Of a stretch of DNA of 13,736 nucleotides, positions 13,472 to 13,736 are shown one piece after another. How positions within the stretch are numbered: position 1 is the first letter of the stretch; the number at the start of each line of letters is the position of its first letter. The stretch comes from UBA4572 sp049965515 (GTDB lineage: Bacteria; Nitrospirota; Leptospirillia; Leptospirillales; Leptospirillaceae). The stretch lies in assembly GCA_049965515.1 (NCBI GenBank), contig JBMFWG010000046.1, positions 1 through 13,736 on the forward strand, read 5' to 3'. The position numbers were made by a program, and so were the translations under genes. The notes beneath the pieces were generated by a model, which saw only the letters and a program-made list of their open reading frames with translations, did not search any database and was not told the origin of the DNA.

Positions 13472-13736
13472 TTGATCGTCTCGGGATTCACGTTTTGTCG
13501 CAATGTGGAAAAGCTCGACTACCCCTTTGAGGAGTCGATCCGGTCACTTCTTCCACTGGTGGATGAGCTGGTCGTCAACGTCGGAGACTCTGAGGACCGG
13601 ACCCTTGAACGGATCCAGAAGATTGGAGATCCCAAGATCCGGATCATCGAGTCAGTCTGGGACAAGGCGCGGGCCCGGGATGGTCTTGTCTATGCCGACC
13701 AGACGAATATTGCTCTGGAGCATTGTCGAAAGGATG
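13472..13736 (+). CDS. Glycosyltransferase, GT2-like, 5' part (cut by the window end)
   Basis: The first 88 codons of a gene that continues beyond the window. It encodes IVSGFTFCRNVEKLDYPFEE (2-21), then SIRSLLPLVDELVVNVGDSEDRT and an ESVWD....GLVYADQTN stretch. That pattern fits GT2-like (GT-A fold) glycosyltransferases, in which the strand DE.VV.VG.SxD.T holds the nucleotide-sugar site. The start is uncertain. TTG at 13472 has GGGGAG 9 nt upstream and overlaps the stop of a nine-codon frame as TTGA, while the frame is open back to 13406 with no ATG or GTG. The acceptor sugar cannot be told from this fragment. Confidence 0.75.
   Translation, partial: MIVSGFTFCRNVEKLDYPFEESIRSLLPLVDELVVNVGDSEDRTLERIQKIGDPKIRIIESVWDKARARDGLVYADQTNIALEHCRKD

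Noticed and set aside
13279..13503. 75-residue N-terminal extension of the Memo frame
   Set aside because: Family similarity begins at PALAGNFYPDD and a Shine-Dalgarno is placed for ATG 13278; the extension crosses the promoter region.
1..13736. CRISPR array or toxin-antitoxin/defence cassette
   Set aside because: No regularly spaced repeats and no paired small toxin/antitoxin genes or nuclease motifs were found; the arsR-OYE and memo-MFS pairs are not of that type.

Overview
The window reads as a chromosomal segment of a Gram-negative, moderately GC-rich bacterium. The best guess is an iron-oxidising Nitrospirota such as Leptospirillum, judged from protein style and gene mix only; no 16S or other marker is present. 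Evidence for an outer membrane is indirect: a BamE/SmpA-like lipoprotein, a class A penicillin-binding protein and several secreted or membrane proteins. Ten complete protein genes, one gene cut by the window end, one integrase remnant and one tRNA are supported.

Left end (1-840): a decayed integration site. A tRNA-Arg(ACG) lies on the minus strand. Abutting its 3' side is the C-terminal piece of a tyrosine recombinase, broken at its 5' end. Directly at that break is a 127-bp segment bounded by a perfect 11-bp inverted repeat ending in TA, with a strong intrinsic terminator hairpin inside. It looks like a tiny non-autonomous element.

Envelope block (841-8292): a bifunctional peptidoglycan synthase (minus) is divergent from a small lipoprotein gene (plus). 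A tight five-gene minus-strand operon then reads, in transcription order: DUF4912 protein, PspA/IM30, a TPR/transmembrane/zinc-ribbon protein, a MurG-like glycosyltransferase, and a small secreted protein. Three of its four junctions are overlapping or separated by fewer than 25 bp. It looks like a PspA-centred envelope-maintenance module with unusual partners and is the best candidate here for an undescribed system.

Middle (8293-11123): a 412-bp divergent regulatory region with overlapping promoter-like elements and GC-rich palindromes precedes lipA (lipoyl synthase). An ArsR-family repressor follows, whose very good sigma70-type promoter overlaps its own first ATG, and then an Old Yellow Enzyme gene. 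The ArsR and OYE genes form a probable electrophile- or metal-responsive pair.

Right end (11120-13736): a Memo-family protein and an MFS transporter are translationally coupled on the minus strand. The transporter's stop codon overlaps that of the OYE gene tail to tail, and the OYE terminator lies inside the transporter's coding sequence. A glycosyltransferase gene starts divergently at 13472 and runs off the window.
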